Assembly (NCBI GenBank): GCA_028023455.1
Contig: JAQFVV010000561.1
Location: 184,001 to 248,000 of the forward strand
Direction of reading: 5' to 3'
Length of the DNA stretch: 64,000 nt
Source of the DNA: Epiperipatus broadwayi
Taxonomy: Eukaryota > Onychophora > Udeonychophora > Euonychophora > Peripatidae
Position numbers and translations under genes: made by a program. Below, in pieces: positions 13,691-27,100 of the stretch. Under the pieces are notes generated by a model. That model saw only the letters and a list, made by a program, of their open reading frames with translations, made no database searches and was not told the DNA's origin. How positions within the stretch are numbered: position 1 is the first letter of the stretch; each line of letters opens with the position of its first letter.

Positions 13691-14496
13691 TATAGTTAAA
13701 CTTTCTGTAAAAAAAATTATTCTTAATAAAAAGGAAACACACTGACTAACTAAAATTTATCGCAGAAAATAATCTAGATAAACATTTTGCTTATTATAGT
13801 AATAAAAATTCATTTGACTATTCAGATAAATATTATGCAATGAAAATATCATTGATGCTAAAAAAATACAACCATTTAAAAAAACTTTGTTAATATGTAA
13901 AACCCTTAATATTCTGGCTGATGTATTTTCAACAAATAGAATCCAAATAAATTGGATTTTTTTTAAGTAATTTTTTTTTGTCCATGTAACAGAAAACGTT
14001 CAGTCTGCCTATAAATGTTTTGCAAACCTAGGCATTTCAATGTAATTTTTAAAAACAGAACTAGCATAATAAGTTATAACTTTGCACTAGTTGTTATTTT
14101 AGTTAATATCATATTACTTTGAATATAAACTTCTCCTAAAGAAGGATTTTAAGCTTGGAAAATTGGGAAAAAATTTAAAAATGATTTTATTAAAAAATTA
14201 GAATCATTATTATTTACTTATGTAGGAACTAATATAAATACAACAAGCTTACCTAATTTATTGTGAATCTTCTTCAGAAAATGAAATCTTATGTGTTTAT
14301 GCATACATGTATTTGTATTGTGCTTTTATAGTTCTAAAGAAAATTGCTAGAGCATTCAAAACTTCAATAGTGGGTTTAAAAAAGCTTTGTAAAAAGTAAT
14401 AAAGAATAGATGATATTAGTATTATATGGATTTGACAATGCAGTAAGAAGATTAAAGTTATAATTCTTCATAAAAAAGACAAACAATACTGGAAAT
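13691..14496. other. unassigned AT-rich DNA
   Basis: Nothing is recognised before the PLE remnant. Confidence 0.4.
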
Positions 14497-17040
14497 ATGA
14501 ATGGATGCATGAATCAAATAAAAAGAACAATCAAGGATTTAATAGACTATGTTAAAGAGAATGAAAATAAAGAAGGAGTGGACTATTTAAATGAGAGATG
14601 GACATTGGTTATTAAATTAAATAATATTAATAATAATATAACATTTTTAAAAGACTGTAGAAGATTGAATATAATACCAAATTTTATAACAATTAATAGT
14701 TATAGAAAAGTGATAAGAAACAAAATGAGGTTTATAGAAGAATTAGAAAATTGGATATTAAAAGTATTCATTAATAATAGTTGTAGTATAAAATAAAGGT
14801 TATATAGAGATATTTTAAGTATTGAATCAATGCTAACAAAGAAAATAACTAATGAAAAAGAATTTTTTTAGAGAATTATGTAGGTTAAAAAAGGTATTTG
14901 ATAAATAAGAATACAGAGAATAGACATGATAAAAAAATAAGGAAGTGAAAAGAAGAAAAAGGACTAAAGAAAGATGAAAAGAAAAGAAATAATTATAAAA
15001 ATAAAATTTATAATATGATGTGTATAGAATTAACAGAAAAAGAAAACAAAATTATAAATAAAGAGATTGAATATGTATCATATGGCTATAATGATAATAA
15101 TGATATAGTAGAATTGATAATGTTAAAAGAGAAAATAGCACAGAAGAATATAGAAGAGAATTACAAAATCTATTATTATCAGAATATAGATAGTAAAAAA
15201 AAATTATTAATAATAAAGTTAAAGTATGGATGGAAGAATTTAATAATGAATTTGATAATATGATTTATAGAATAAAAAAGAATCATAAAAATAAAGGAAT
15301 TAATAAGGATGATGTTGTTAAAATAAAGGATATTAAAAAAAATAAAGAAAAAATGTAAGGATTAAATAGTTTTTACACAGTCATATAAAAAGAATAAATT
15401 GGTAATGATAAATAAAGAGAATTGTATAGAAAAAAATGAATAATATGTTGAAAGATAATAAATATATTTGGGAGAATTAAAAAAAGGGTAACAAATTATT
15501 GAATATAAGAGTATATACAATAATAAGTTATTTTTATAAAAAGGGTATAATTGATTATAATATATTTTATTATTTAGGGATAAAAGGTTGTATAGCAGCT
15601 AAAATTTACAGATCACCTAAAATTTTCAAAGGAATTGTACCATTAAAACCAGTTATTAATGGTAATTGTTCGTATTATGATAAAGTATCTAAGTGGTTAG
15701 CAAAAAAAGTGTTAAAGAAATATGTTGATACTACTGTATATCATATATAAAAAGAATAAAGTTTTAATAAGTGTATTCAAAAATGTAATAAATAAATATA
15801 GTAATTATTATTTGACCATGATTATAATGGATCTTGCATCAATGTATACAAATATTAATGTAGAGTTAGCAATAGATATTATAATTAATAAATATAAAAA
15901 GGATGATAATAAAGAAATAAATATACCTATAAAACAATTAAATGAGATTATACAAATATATTGTAAAGAAATAATGTTTCAATTTAATGAAGTTTTATAA
16001 ACAAAAAGAAGGTTTACTAATAGGAGGAGCATTAAATGAAATATTGAGCATTTACATGGAAGAATTGAAGAAATTAATGTTAGTAAATAATAATGCTTGA
16101 ATTTTTATTTAAAAATATATAGATTATTATTTATTGACATTTAGTAAAACACAAAGACAGATAAATTATTTATAGAGAATATTAATAAGATGGATAAAAA
16201 TATAGATTTAATATAGAAAAAAAAGAGAATAATATACTAACATATTTAGAGAGAAAGTTGATTAAGTCATATGAAGAAGAGAAATTTAGGATTGAAACAT
16301 CAGTGCATAAGAAAAGTAATATAGATAATAATATAACTAAGAGGCACACAAGTACAAATATAAAATAAATACAATATATTTTAGAATTCATAGAGCAGTA
16401 AACTGTTGTTCATGTAAATAATATTATGTTAATGAAATAGAATTTTATTAAAGGAGAATTTATAAATAATGATTATCCAAATAAATTTATAAAATGATAA
16501 TATTAGGTTAATAGAAAATATGATATGTTACATAAATAATAACGAAGAAAAAAATAGTAATAATAATATAGATAAAATTAATCATATAGATAAACAAAGA
16601 GAAGAAATAACTATGTAGTTAAGAATTTAAATAAAGTTATAGGTAAAATTAATAAAAAAAATAACATAATAAATGTTAGAAGATTTAATAAAAAGAGAAA
16701 AAAATATGATTAGTGTTTTAGAAAACAAGTATATTAGTAATTATAATAAAAATTCAGATAATCAAATAAATGGAATATATGAAATTAATTGTAGAGAGTA
16801 TCAAATTAATAATGTAAAAGTAAATTATGTACAAGAAACAAATATTCAATGTTCAGAAAACTATTACAATATAAATATGATAAAAATCTGCAGATATATT
16901 TACCCACATTAGAAACAGTGCATGACTTTCGAAAGAATTGTTTAATTTACAAATAATAAAAGGATAGAAAAATAAAAGAAGCTATTTATATTAATAATAT
17001 TAAGCTGGTATTAGATAGACATTTGGCCTGAAAAAAATGT
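14497..17040 (+). pseudogene. decayed, near full-length Penelope-like element
   Basis: Ordered PLE pieces occur on the plus strand in changing frames. The N-terminal region has TFLKDCRRLNIIPNFI (14641-14690). RT fingers read AAKIYRSPKIFKG and VSKWLAKKVLKKY (15595-15722). RT motif A is MDLASMYTNINVELAID (15830-15880). A motif-B-like stretch reads YKQKEGLLIGGALNEIL (~15995-16050). A thumb-like region carries ILTYLERKL and VHKKSNIDNN. The GIY-YIG start reads GIYEINCRE with NYVQETN (~16770-16840). A PLE-like end follows (EAIYINNIKLVLDRHLA, ~16980-17030). Motif C is not recognisable, and many stops and frameshifts break it. It is more AT-rich and more decayed than the 5.7-kb pair and from a different PLE family. 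Confidence 0.8.
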
Positions 17041-18589
17041 TGCCATAAAAAAAATTAATTATATAAACAATCGATAGAGGGAGCTACTAAAATATAACTG
17101 TAAAATTTAAATGTTTGAATTTAGCAGTAAATATAATAATATAAGTTAAAGAAAATTATACATAATGAAACAGTATATATTAGCACACATCTCATTTCAC
17201 TTACTATGTATTCCATAGTAGTAATTATTCTAGGTTTAAACTTATGTATATACATATATGTACAGGTATGACTATGTATGTATGTATGTGTATATATATA
17301 TATATCAGGATATATTTCATATATTAAATTAAATGTATGTATCTACATATATGTATATTTATTTAAATATATATTTGTGTAAACATCATTGTATATATAT
17401 GCATGCAAATATAAGCTGTATTGTAATAGATTTAGAAAAGTTACAGTATAATTACATTTATATTTTAAATCTTTAATTTGTCATAAATTTAATGTGTATC
17501 AATTTAGTGCATTATTTGTCTTAAGATTCATATATATGTATAATTCCATAGGTGACCAGCATACATATATAGCAAAATGTTTACACAGAAATAACTTCAT
17601 TTTTAAAAAAAAATATTAAATAATTATTAGTAAAAAAAGATCACACCACACTCACCTGTTTTAGATTTGTGTGGAGGGCAAATATAGATCTTAAAAATAA
17701 CAAATTTTAAACTATATATTGGACAAAGCTAATGCAACCAAGCAGCACTATTTTTTTTTTTTTGGCTAGAGATTTGTTTTTGTTTATACTAGGATGAGAA
17801 TGTTAAATTTAAAAGTTAATAAAATGATGTTAAATTGAAAGATAAAAATTTAAAATTGGTAAACAATTTAATAAGTTTTACAGAGGGAGACCAGAAATCT
17901 AATATAAAACCTCCAATTTTCAGCACTCAAAATCTCTCTCTGATAATACTTGAAGCACCTGCTGCTGGAAGCCATGCCTATTTGAAAATTTAGCATGAGT
18001 GTCTAAGAAGACTCCAGCTTTGCCAACTTCCTATGGAAGAATGGTGAACTTCCACCTGCTACACTTCATCATCATCAGCAATGCAGAATAGCGGAGACTA
18101 GTACTATCAGCTATGAGAGAAGACATCGGGGGAGGACAACCTATTCAGAAGTGACAGTGCCTATTACAAATTCCAAAAAGCTCAGCCTTTAGAAGAAATC
18201 AGTAATATTTTTACTGCAAAGTTCTATAAATCTATTTAAACTTTAATATTTAAACTCATCTCACTATGAATGTTCATAAATTCATAAAGTAATAATTGTT
18301 AAATAATTAAATCTTTGTTTGAAATAAATCTTTAATGTAAGTGTAAAAGCTTGGATCAATATAATTTCTAAAATGAGTTTCTAAAATCATAATAATTAAA
18401 TCATATTAACTTCACCTTTCTATAATCTGTGGTCCTGCCTAATTTTTATATTAATTATTTGATTTCATTTTAAATTTATGTGAAATGATATGTCATCATT
18501 TCAAATCAGGCAGAATTAATATAAATCTTTAGAAAGAGATGATTAGAAGCTCTCCAGTAGAATATTTCTTTGCTGTTTTTAAAAAAACA
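17041..18589. other. unassigned DNA, partly low-complexity
   Basis: TATG/TA-rich low-complexity sequence lies at about 17220-17420. Near 17990-18190 there is a stretch of more balanced composition without a recognisable frame. Confidence 0.4.
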
Positions 18590-19887
18590 AATTGCTAGTT
18601 TGAAATCTATTCTCACTTATAAGAAGGGACCACTACACACACACACACACATTGAGAATGATGTTATTATTTCATTGGATGTAACAGAAATGTATGGATC
18701 TATTGACAGAATGATTTCCACAAAAATAATTGAATGTACAATAAAAAGTAAAAGTATTTGAAAATATATGATAAAGTTTATTGTTGATTCCTTAAAATTT
18801 TTTAATGATAACATTGTTGCATCTTTTGAAGGTCAATATTATAAAATATCTAAAGGTTGGCCTCGGGGTCTGCCTATAGTTGTACATGTTTGTAATTTTG
18901 TTTTATCTACATATGAGAGTAGTATTTTAAATATGTGTACTTTTGGAGATATTAAAATTTACAAAAGATATGTGGATGATGTTTTTGTTTGTGGAAATAC
19001 TAATACTATAAATTTGCTAGTAGAGGAATTAAATATGTTGAATGGCTTGAAATGGACTATTGAAAAGGAACAAGGCGAAAATATTAAATTTTTAGATTTA
19101 ATTATTACAAGAGATAACAGTATATTAAATTAAAATTAATAATTAAGCCATTGTAAAAAAGGGGATATATAAATTGTAAATCAAAAGTACCAATTATACA
19201 TAAGATAACAAGTTTTAGATCTTTTTTGTTTCATAATGAAAAATTATGTCATTACCAAAGTGATAAACTGAAAAATACTGAGATATTTTCAAAGAATTGC
19301 TTGATGTTGGTTATAAAATGGAACAAATAAGCAATACTTTATGTCAATTAAAAAAAAAGTTATAATGGTTTAAAGGAAATGAAGAGTAATAGTAAACAAT
19401 GAATATCTATTCCATTTATTTCAAATCCACAAGTGAAATTTTTAAAGGATTTATATAAGAATGTGTGTTTGTTTCATTCTACATTCCAAACAATATTAAT
19501 AAATTAGTCAATAATTCTAATGATGTTATATCTGTCAAGCAGGAAAGTAATGTCATATATCAAATTATTTGTGATTGTATGTATCATATATAAATGAATG
19601 TAGATGCAGTACTGAGAAAAGATTGAGGGAACATGAATTGTTATATAAGCATGTAAAAAGTAAAAATAATGATGATTTAATGTCTCCTTCAGTTTTCTTT
19701 GATCATGAAAAAACATGTAAATATAAGTTTAAATTTGATTTAGAAAATGTGAAAATTTTTCATGAAGAAAGAAACCATAATAAAAGAAAAATGAAGAAGG
19801 CAATTTTTATAAATAGGAATAAAATGCACTTAATAAATAGTCAAGCTGCTAACATTAAAATACGAGATTTATGGGATGTAAATTGAT
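18590..19887 (+). pseudogene. 5'-truncated Penelope-like element: RT and GIY-YIG endonuclease
   Basis: RT motif A is ISLDVTEMYGSIDRM (~18670-18715). Motif B is GWPRGLPIVVHVCNFVLSTY and the catalytic motif C is YVDDVF (~18970-18990); FLDLIIT follows at ~19091. After frameshifted thumb sequence (~19140-19500), a GIY-YIG-like start reads VIYQIICDCMY (19552-19585) and, after a stop, SYINECRCSTEKRLREHE. The last block runs to 19886 (RDLWDVN). There is a (CA)n interruption near 18635. It is inactive because of multiple stops. Its sequence differs clearly from the 5.7-kb and 14.5-kb PLEs, so at least three PLE lineages are present. Confidence 0.85.
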
Positions 19888-20021
19888 GATATTTGATTCC
19901 GCTTCTTTTTTATTTTTTTATTTAATGGCAGTTGAGGCAGGTTTAAGAAATTAACTGAAAGTACTTCTGCAGATTTAAGAATTGTTTGTAATAGTTTGTT
20001 ACCATTAAATTTATTATTTTT

Positions 20022-20121
<100 letters not shown>

Positions 20122-20332
20122 CTGTATTCAGAGCAAAGATTTAAACAGATTCTTATCCTTCCATCTATGTTACAATTATTGCTACATTTATGATGATTGT
20201 CAGTTGAAAGCATGCTAAGCTCTACATTATTGTTAAAATTAATAAAGTTTTGCTCTTAATACAATTTGTGTATTTGTATATATATATTATTTGTGTTAAG
20301 AAAATTTTCTAGATAGTTAAGTTATTATTTCA

Positions 20333-20690
20333 TCACATTTATTAATGTAGTTTTGCCTTTTTAAAATGTGTTATAGCTTTTCTAAATATGCTTTGATCAT
20401 GGTTATTGCATATGGATATGATTTAAGTATTTTGGAAGTCTATGCAGTAAATATTAGAAGATATGAACACACTAATTAAATAAAAAACTTCTCAATATCT
20501 TCTGCACTTGCTCTCCATGTTTTTGATACTGGCCATCACATATATTTTCCAAATATCAAAATCATATCCACATGCAATAACCATGATCAAAGAGTATTTA
20601 GAAAAGCTATAGAAATTTTAAAAACAAAAAACTGTGTCAATAAATGCGATGAAATAATAAAATTACCAATTATTTGCAAAAGTTTCTTAA
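20333..20690. mobile_element. second head-to-head inverted PLE fragment pair
   Basis: The left arm (about 20333-20440) and right arm (about 20548-20645) are inverted repeats with moderate divergence; both contain ATAGCTTTTCTAAATA and TTTGATCATGGTTATTGCAT or its complement. Read outward, the right arm encodes TGHHIYFPNIKIISTCNNHD and RVFRKAIEILKTKNCVNKCD, the C-terminal part of a PLE GIY-YIG nuclease. The left arm on the minus strand encodes IISICNNHDQSIFRKAI. This is the same geometry as the 5.7-kb pair but only tail fragments. Confidence 0.8.
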
Positions 20691-20708
20691 AACACACTTA
20701 CACACGCG

Positions 20709-20716
<8 letters not shown>

Positions 20717-20743
<27 letters not shown>

Positions 20744-20935
20744 TGCTTAATGTAAATCAGGCTATTCACCAAACACATTATGTAACAACCATGTGAAACA
20801 ATTCTACATAGTATATTCATGTAATTATTATTTTATACATTTTTTTACCCAGTTAAGGATATGTACTATGTTATGAAAACATTGATAAAAAATTTCTTTT
20901 TTTCTAATAAACATAATTAATACTGAAAACATTGT

Positions 20936-20999
<64 letters not shown>

Positions 21000-21040
21000 A
21001 ACCATATATATATATATATATATATATATATGGTTGTGAT
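20717..21040. repeat. (TA)n islands and a TA-cored hairpin
   Basis: TA runs lie at 20717-20743 and 20941-20996. ATCACAACCATATATA (from 20995) and its complement ending at 21040 flank a further TA run, forming a perfect hairpin of about 14 bp per arm. Confidence 0.85.
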
Positions 21041-21084
21041 AATAATTGGACACTTACCACAAGAATAATAACAGAGTCTTTGGT

Positions 21085-21395
21085 TCAATAGGAAGAGATT
21101 GAAAATACATTGGTGAGAGAACTACAGGTGTTACCAACATCATTGAAAGAATTAGAAGACCAAAGTGAAATTGGACTGAACATATTTCTAAAAAAGATAA
21201 TTATAGATGAACAGTTGAAATCTTAAACTGGATTCCAAGACATTGTAAAAATCTTAGAAGATAACCGCATGTTAAATGGATGGAAGAAATAATGAAGGGT
21301 GATTGGATAATGTGGAGGAAAGAGGCTAGTGATTGAAGAAAATTGATTGAACTTGAAAATGCTTTAATCCTGCAATAGATCAATAATTGTTGAAA
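21085..21395 (+). pseudogene. RTE-like LINE 3' fragment (polyprotein C-terminus)
   Basis: With frame changes the plus strand reads TTGVTNIIERIRRPKWNW-like sequence, then EHISKKDNYR, a stop, TVEILNWIPRHCKNLRR, a stop, PHVKWMEEIM and MWRKEASD. This is the highly conserved C-terminal tail following RT in RTE-type LINEs, and it aligns with the minus-strand fragment at 49440-50075. It is 5'-truncated and inactive. Confidence 0.8.
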
Positions 21396-21412
21396 ATGAT
21401 ATATATATATAT

Positions 21413-22785
21413 TGTAACGTTTTTCGTTTTGCTAGGCCTTTACACGCTAATATAAACTGCCCATGAGTTGATCAAGCTATGTCAAAAAAGAAGAAAGTTG
21501 TATTTCTATTCTAAAAACACAGCTATTTTCCTGATCAACTTCAGCCTATTAATTGTTACGAATTGTGCTATTGACAAAATCAACTTTTAATTTTATTTAA
21601 TATGGGCGCCAGAATTCCTAAAAATCCGCTGAAAAATGTCGCCAGCACCTCTCGCAAGTTGTAAAACAAAAAAAAATAAAAATAAAAAGATTTTTATTAT
21701 ATTTTTTTTTTAAGGGGCGGTAATTCTACCATAATGAGAATTAATGATTTTTACGATTATTAGTCCTAGACGTATTGAAACATATTGACAAAGGTAACTT
21801 ACATTTAAATCTTATTACACTAAAAATCAATTTAATAATAAAAAATAATAACTATTATTAATAACGCACAAATGAGAATTGATATTAGAAATATTTTTAA
21901 TTTTGACAAACTAAAATACTTCATGTTAAGTAGCTAATTAATACCTTGGAGAGAACACATTTAATTCAGGAGGGAAATATCCAGAAAATATAAATATCAG
22001 TTAAAATAAACAAAAAGTTCTTGGTTAAATAAGAGTCTCTTATATAGAAAAATTAAAGTCACTATTGGGATTCTTTTATACGTATATTTTTACGAGTAGT
22101 TTTAAATAGTTAACTTTGTCACAATCAGGATAATTATTCTTACCTGTAAGTTTCATGAATTCAGTAGTAGATAACTATGCATAGTTTTTTGGTTATAATG
22201 AGCTCGGCCTTTTGGTTATTGCTTGATCTTGTGGTCCATTTCCCCAGTCGGTCACGAAGGCTTTTCCTGGTGTACATCATTAGGTCTGATGTCTTCAGAA
22301 GCTCCGGTTCACTGCGACATGCCGAATTCCTTCAGCGAAGAGCGATCTTGGATATATTAATGTTATCCAAGACCAACTAGAGAAACAAAACGAACAAGAT
22401 GTTCCTTCAACCGGATCCCTCCTTTTTATATCCAGTTTTCAGGACTTCTGAGCATGCTAGTACCATATCTTTTTAATCTTATCCAGTCTTTATAAATTTT
22501 ATGTAATAAAGTCTTTATTTTCTTCAAGTTTTCGGCCATCTTTAATTAATTTGAGTATTTCTACTTTCAGCTTATCTTTTTTTACTTGCTTTTGGAATTC
22601 TTTTGTTCTCTCCAATTACTGTTATTACTAATCACATAAAAAAAAATAAGAAGAATAATTCAACCCTCATTGTACGTTTTTTTTTTTAAAAAAAAAATTA
22701 CTCAACAAAATTTTAAATCCACTTTTATCTTTTAGTTTTTTTTTTTACCCAATGCCAATATATTTGTAACGTATATAAATAAACG
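21413..22785 (+). mobile_element. LTR-like direct repeat, copy 1
   Basis: It begins TGTAACGTTTTTCG after a TA run and matches copy 2 (22797-24168) almost throughout. It contains a TATA-like CCTTTTTATATCC (22421-22433), a polyadenylation signal AATAAA (22505-22510) and T-rich sequence behind it: the order of a U3-R-U5 long terminal repeat. Its 3' end lacks the terminal TTACA and is followed by 11 bp (CTGGGTGCCAT) before copy 2. No gag-pol is present between the copies. The 67-residue frame at 22177-22380 recurs in copy 2 but matches no family. The LTR identity is an inference from ends and signals. Confidence 0.65.
22423..22430 (+). promoter_or_regulatory. TATA-like box in LTR copy 1
   Basis: TTTTTATA lies 75 bp before the AATAAA signal at 22505, as in LTR promoters; copy 2 repeats it at 23801-23808. 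Confidence 0.4.
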
Positions 22786-22796
22786 CTGGGTGCCAT

Positions 22797-24168
22797 TGTA
22801 ACGTTTTTCATTTTGCTAGGCCTTTACACGCTAATATAAACTGCGCGTGAGTTGATCAAGCTATGTCAAAAAAGAAGAAAGTTGTATTTCTATTCTAAAA
22901 ACATAGCAATTTTTCTTGATCAACTTCAGCCTATTAATTGTTACGAATTGTGCTATTGACAAAATCAACTTTTAATTTTATTTACTATGGGCGCCAGAAT
23001 TCCTAAGAATCTGCTGAAATATGTCGCCAGCACCTCTCGCAAGTTGTAAAACAAAAAAAAATAAAAATATTTTTATTATATTTTTTTTTAAGGGGCGGTA
23101 ATTCTACAGTAATGAGAATTAATGATTTTTACGATTATTAGTCCTGGGCATATAGAAACATATTGGCAAAGGTAACTTACGTTTAAATCTTATTACACTA
23201 AAAATAAATTTAATAATAAAAAATAATAACTATTATTAATAACGCACAAATGAGAATTGATATTAGAAATGTTTTTAATTTTGACAAACTAAAATACTTC
23301 ATGTTAAGTAGCTAATTAATACCTTGGAGAGAACACATTTAATTCAGGTGGGAAATATCCAGAAAATATAAATATCAGTTAAAATAAACAAAAAGTTCTT
23401 GGCTAAATAAGAGTCTCTCATATAGAAAAATTAAAGTCACTATCGGGATTCTTTTATACGTATATTTTTACGAGTAGTTTTAAATAGTTAACTTTGTCAC
23501 AATCAGGATAATTATTCTTACCGGTAAGTTTCATGAATTCAGTAGTAGATAACTATGCATAGTTTTTTGGTTATAATGAGCTCGGCCTTTTGGTTATTGC
23601 TTGATCTTGTGGTCCATTTCCCCAGTCGGTCACGAAGGCTTTTCCTGGTGTACATCATTAGGTCCGATGTCTTCAGAAGCTCCTGTTCACTGCGACATGC
23701 CGAATTCCTTCAGCGAAGAGCGATCTTGGATATATTAATGTTATCCAAGACCAACTAGAGAAACAAAATGAACAAGACCTTCCTTCAACTGGATCCCTCC
23801 TTTTTATATCCAGTTTTCAGGACTTTCTGCGCATGCTAGTACCATGCCTTTTTAATCTTATCCAGTCTTTATAAATTTTATGTAATAAAGTCTTTATTTT
23901 CTTCAAGTTTTCAGCCATCTTTAATTAATTTGAGTATTTCTACTTTCAGCTTATCTTTTTTTACTTGCTTTTGGAATTCTTTTGTTCTCTCCAATTACTG
24001 TTATTACTAATCACATAAAAAAAAATAAGAAGAATAATTCAACCCTCATTGTACGTTTTTTTTTTTTTAAAAAAAAATTACTCAACAAAATTTTAAATCC
24101 ACTTTTATCTTTTAGTTTTTTTTTACTCAATGCCAATATATTTGTAACGTATATAAATAAACGTTACA
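22797..24168 (+). mobile_element. LTR-like direct repeat, copy 2
   Basis: It runs from TGTAACGTTTTTC to AAACGTTACA, so it has the TG...CA ends and short terminal inverted repeat (TGTAACGTTT) typical of many Gypsy-type LTRs. TA repeats flank the pair on both sides. It carries the same TATA-like box (23801-23808) and AATAAA (23884-23889) as copy 1. The two copies differ only at scattered sites and short indels, so the duplication is young. Direct apposition of two LTRs could arise by recombination or internal loss. A duplicated non-LTR repeat is the alternative. Confidence 0.65.
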
Positions 24169-27100
24169 ATATATATATATATATGGTTATGTGTGATCAT
24201 TTTTGAATCTGCAATACATCTTCAAACTCTGAGATTGTTTTGGAAAAAATGCATATATTAGAATCTAAAAGTTTGGACTATGTACTTTATAAGATAATTT
24301 ACATTATTTAAAAATAAATTAAAGCTATTTTTTCTTAATATTGATAAAACAAAATCTTAAAAAAATTGGTTTTATAGATATTAAGAAGTTATACTAATAA
24401 TATTTCTTATTTTTTATTTAAGCAATTTTTTTTTTATTTCATAACCAAAATCTTCCATGTTTATTGCATAAAACTGAATTTATATTTGAGTTTTAATGTT
24501 GAGATCTGTTCATCAACAACATATATATATATATATGAATGAGATAAAATTATAGTGATAGTATATGTTTGAATGTAAAAATGTTGGTATGAATGTTTAT
24601 TCACAAATGTTGACAGTCACCTCTCTATTCTGTTGTATAATTAGACATCTCAACTGTGAATACTGACTAAATGATTCCATGCTTTAGCTTTTTTTTTTTG
24701 CGATTTAATCCATTTCCTGGTGGGTTATTTATATATATGTGTGCGTGCGTGTGTTTTGTGGGCATATGTATTTATAATAAAATATTTTTTAATACATTAA
24801 ATAATTTTAAACATAATTTCATGAAAGAAAAATAAAAAAAATAAATAAGTATCATCTTGTGTAAATAATAAAGTATAAAAAATGATTTCTTTATTTATTT
24901 CTATTCTTTAAAATAACATTGATTGGAGGACAAAGAGATAATTTAAGTATTATTTAAAAGAATATTAAACTAATAAGTGAAATAGGTGTGTGAACAGTTT
25001 TATATAAGAACAATGCTAAGGTTTATAATATATACATACAGTAACTGATAAAATTGAACAACGTATATGTAAATAACCAGGGGACAATCCCTGTGTAAAT
25101 AACACATTCTGATGTCACAGATTACCAACTTTTTGTTTTACAGTTAGCTAAGGTCAGGGAGAAAACAAGAGACTCTTTAACTATTTACCTTCAAAATAAA
25201 TCTATTTGACTGGGAAATAGCATATAGAACATTATGAAAAATAATAATATAAAGAAATAAAGTCAAATCAGTTTTTAAAAAATATTCCTTTAATTGGATT
25301 TTTTTTTTTTTATAATTTATTTAGTAAATTGAAGATGTTATAAGAAAAAAACTATGGAAAAATGAATTATAAATAAGTGTTGAATAATTTGATGAATAAG
25401 CAATTGAATGCAAATTATCAAATGTTATATGAACTCAAGAGTAAATGATAACATATGTAAATTTGCTGTGATGTTAAATTTATTTGACAATAAAATATTT
25501 CTGTTAGTGAAAATAGCAGGCATATTTTAATATGACTATAATTATTATTTATATATTTAATATTAGTTTGTTAAATTTTATGAAGACAACTCTGGTTTTA
25601 TTTTACTACATATAAATCTATTTTCATAATGTATATATATTTGACACACTGACAACCAATTGTAAATTAGTGTGTCCCGCGTAAATCTCTAGAAGAAAAA
25701 GGTAAAAAAAAGTAGAAAAACACTTTAGTTTTCTTCACTCAACCAACCTGAGACCAGGAATCTTTATACTTTTAAGCCTGAAATGTGTAAAACATGTTCT
25801 ACTGAAATCTGATATTTCTTTATGACTGATTTGAAGTTATCAGAGAAAACGAGCAGAATACAGTCAGTATCAACATACACTCACACATATGTATATATTT
25901 GATACAAAGAAATTATATAATTTGATTTGTTTTTATATAAAAAAAAGTTGACCAAAAATCAGTTTTAAAAAAATTGCTATTCTTCTATTATATTGATTTT
26001 TTTATTAAGAAGGAGCCAAATCACAGTGTGAAGTGAATTAATTCATCTTTCAAAAAATATTTTAAAAAATATTTACATTTTTTTTTAAAAAGCCGAATAA
26101 AACATAACTTTGAAAGTTATATAAGGAAATAAGATATCAAAAAAGAAAATGTAGTCAGAAGTTTTATAGATTTTTTAATTTTACTTTTGTTTTCCAAAAA
26201 GAAACAAATTTTCATCTTATTAAGTTGTTATTTTTTTTCGTTTGCTCCTACTTAATTTGAGCAGTTCATTGAATTTAAAGATAACTTATTAGAGAACAAA
26301 ACGTTCTTGTCGATTTCCGACAGAAGTGGATAAAATAAAATACCATTTCAAAAAAGAAAAAAAAACATTCTGACCAATTGATTATATAGCATATCTTGAT
26401 ATTTAAATTACTTATTTATTCATTCATATGAAAAAAAAAATATTATGATATCTCCAAAACAATACCGCTTTTAAATATACTTATTTGTTCAATTAAGATT
26501 GTTGTGTGTGCAAAATGAGTTTTATTAAAACAACCATGTCAATTTTTTAGACATCACAATGACCTGTATTTAAATAAAAATGTTTTTTTTTTCTTTATTA
26601 ACACCACTAGTTTTTAGTTTATCTTCATTATCATTCCTAATTTCACGAGTTTTTAAGAGAAAGGTCATTTAGTCAGATTTTTTAAATAAAGTTTACACCT
26701 TATTTTTTAGATCCTTCAAATTTGTGGGAAAAAAATATGTATCTAAATAGAGAAATCAAATACACAGCACTTTTCTGGAAACAATTGTATCCTAAATCCA
26801 GTTATAACGTACTAATTATTTATTGTACTGCCTTGTGAAAATGATTTATATTAAAGAATTTCTTTCAATTGCTAATAGTTTTGTATACTTTAAATTTTCC
26901 TATTTGCTTCTATGCCAAAAATAAAAATAAATGAAATAGCAATATGACTCTTGTGCATGCACATTAAACAATGCCAATGTGGTTGCACAAACACATAATT
27001 TTAATGTCACAATTAGTGCATGCACAAAATTAATAAATATCATTATAAATTCATTATAACCAAACCTATACAAATGTAAGTGATTAAGAACAATACGTAA

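Noticed and set aside
22177-22380. Conserved 67-residue frame repeated at 23555-23758
   Set aside because: It is conserved only because the whole 1.38-kb repeat is duplicated. It has no recognisable domain and lies in the U3-like part of an LTR.
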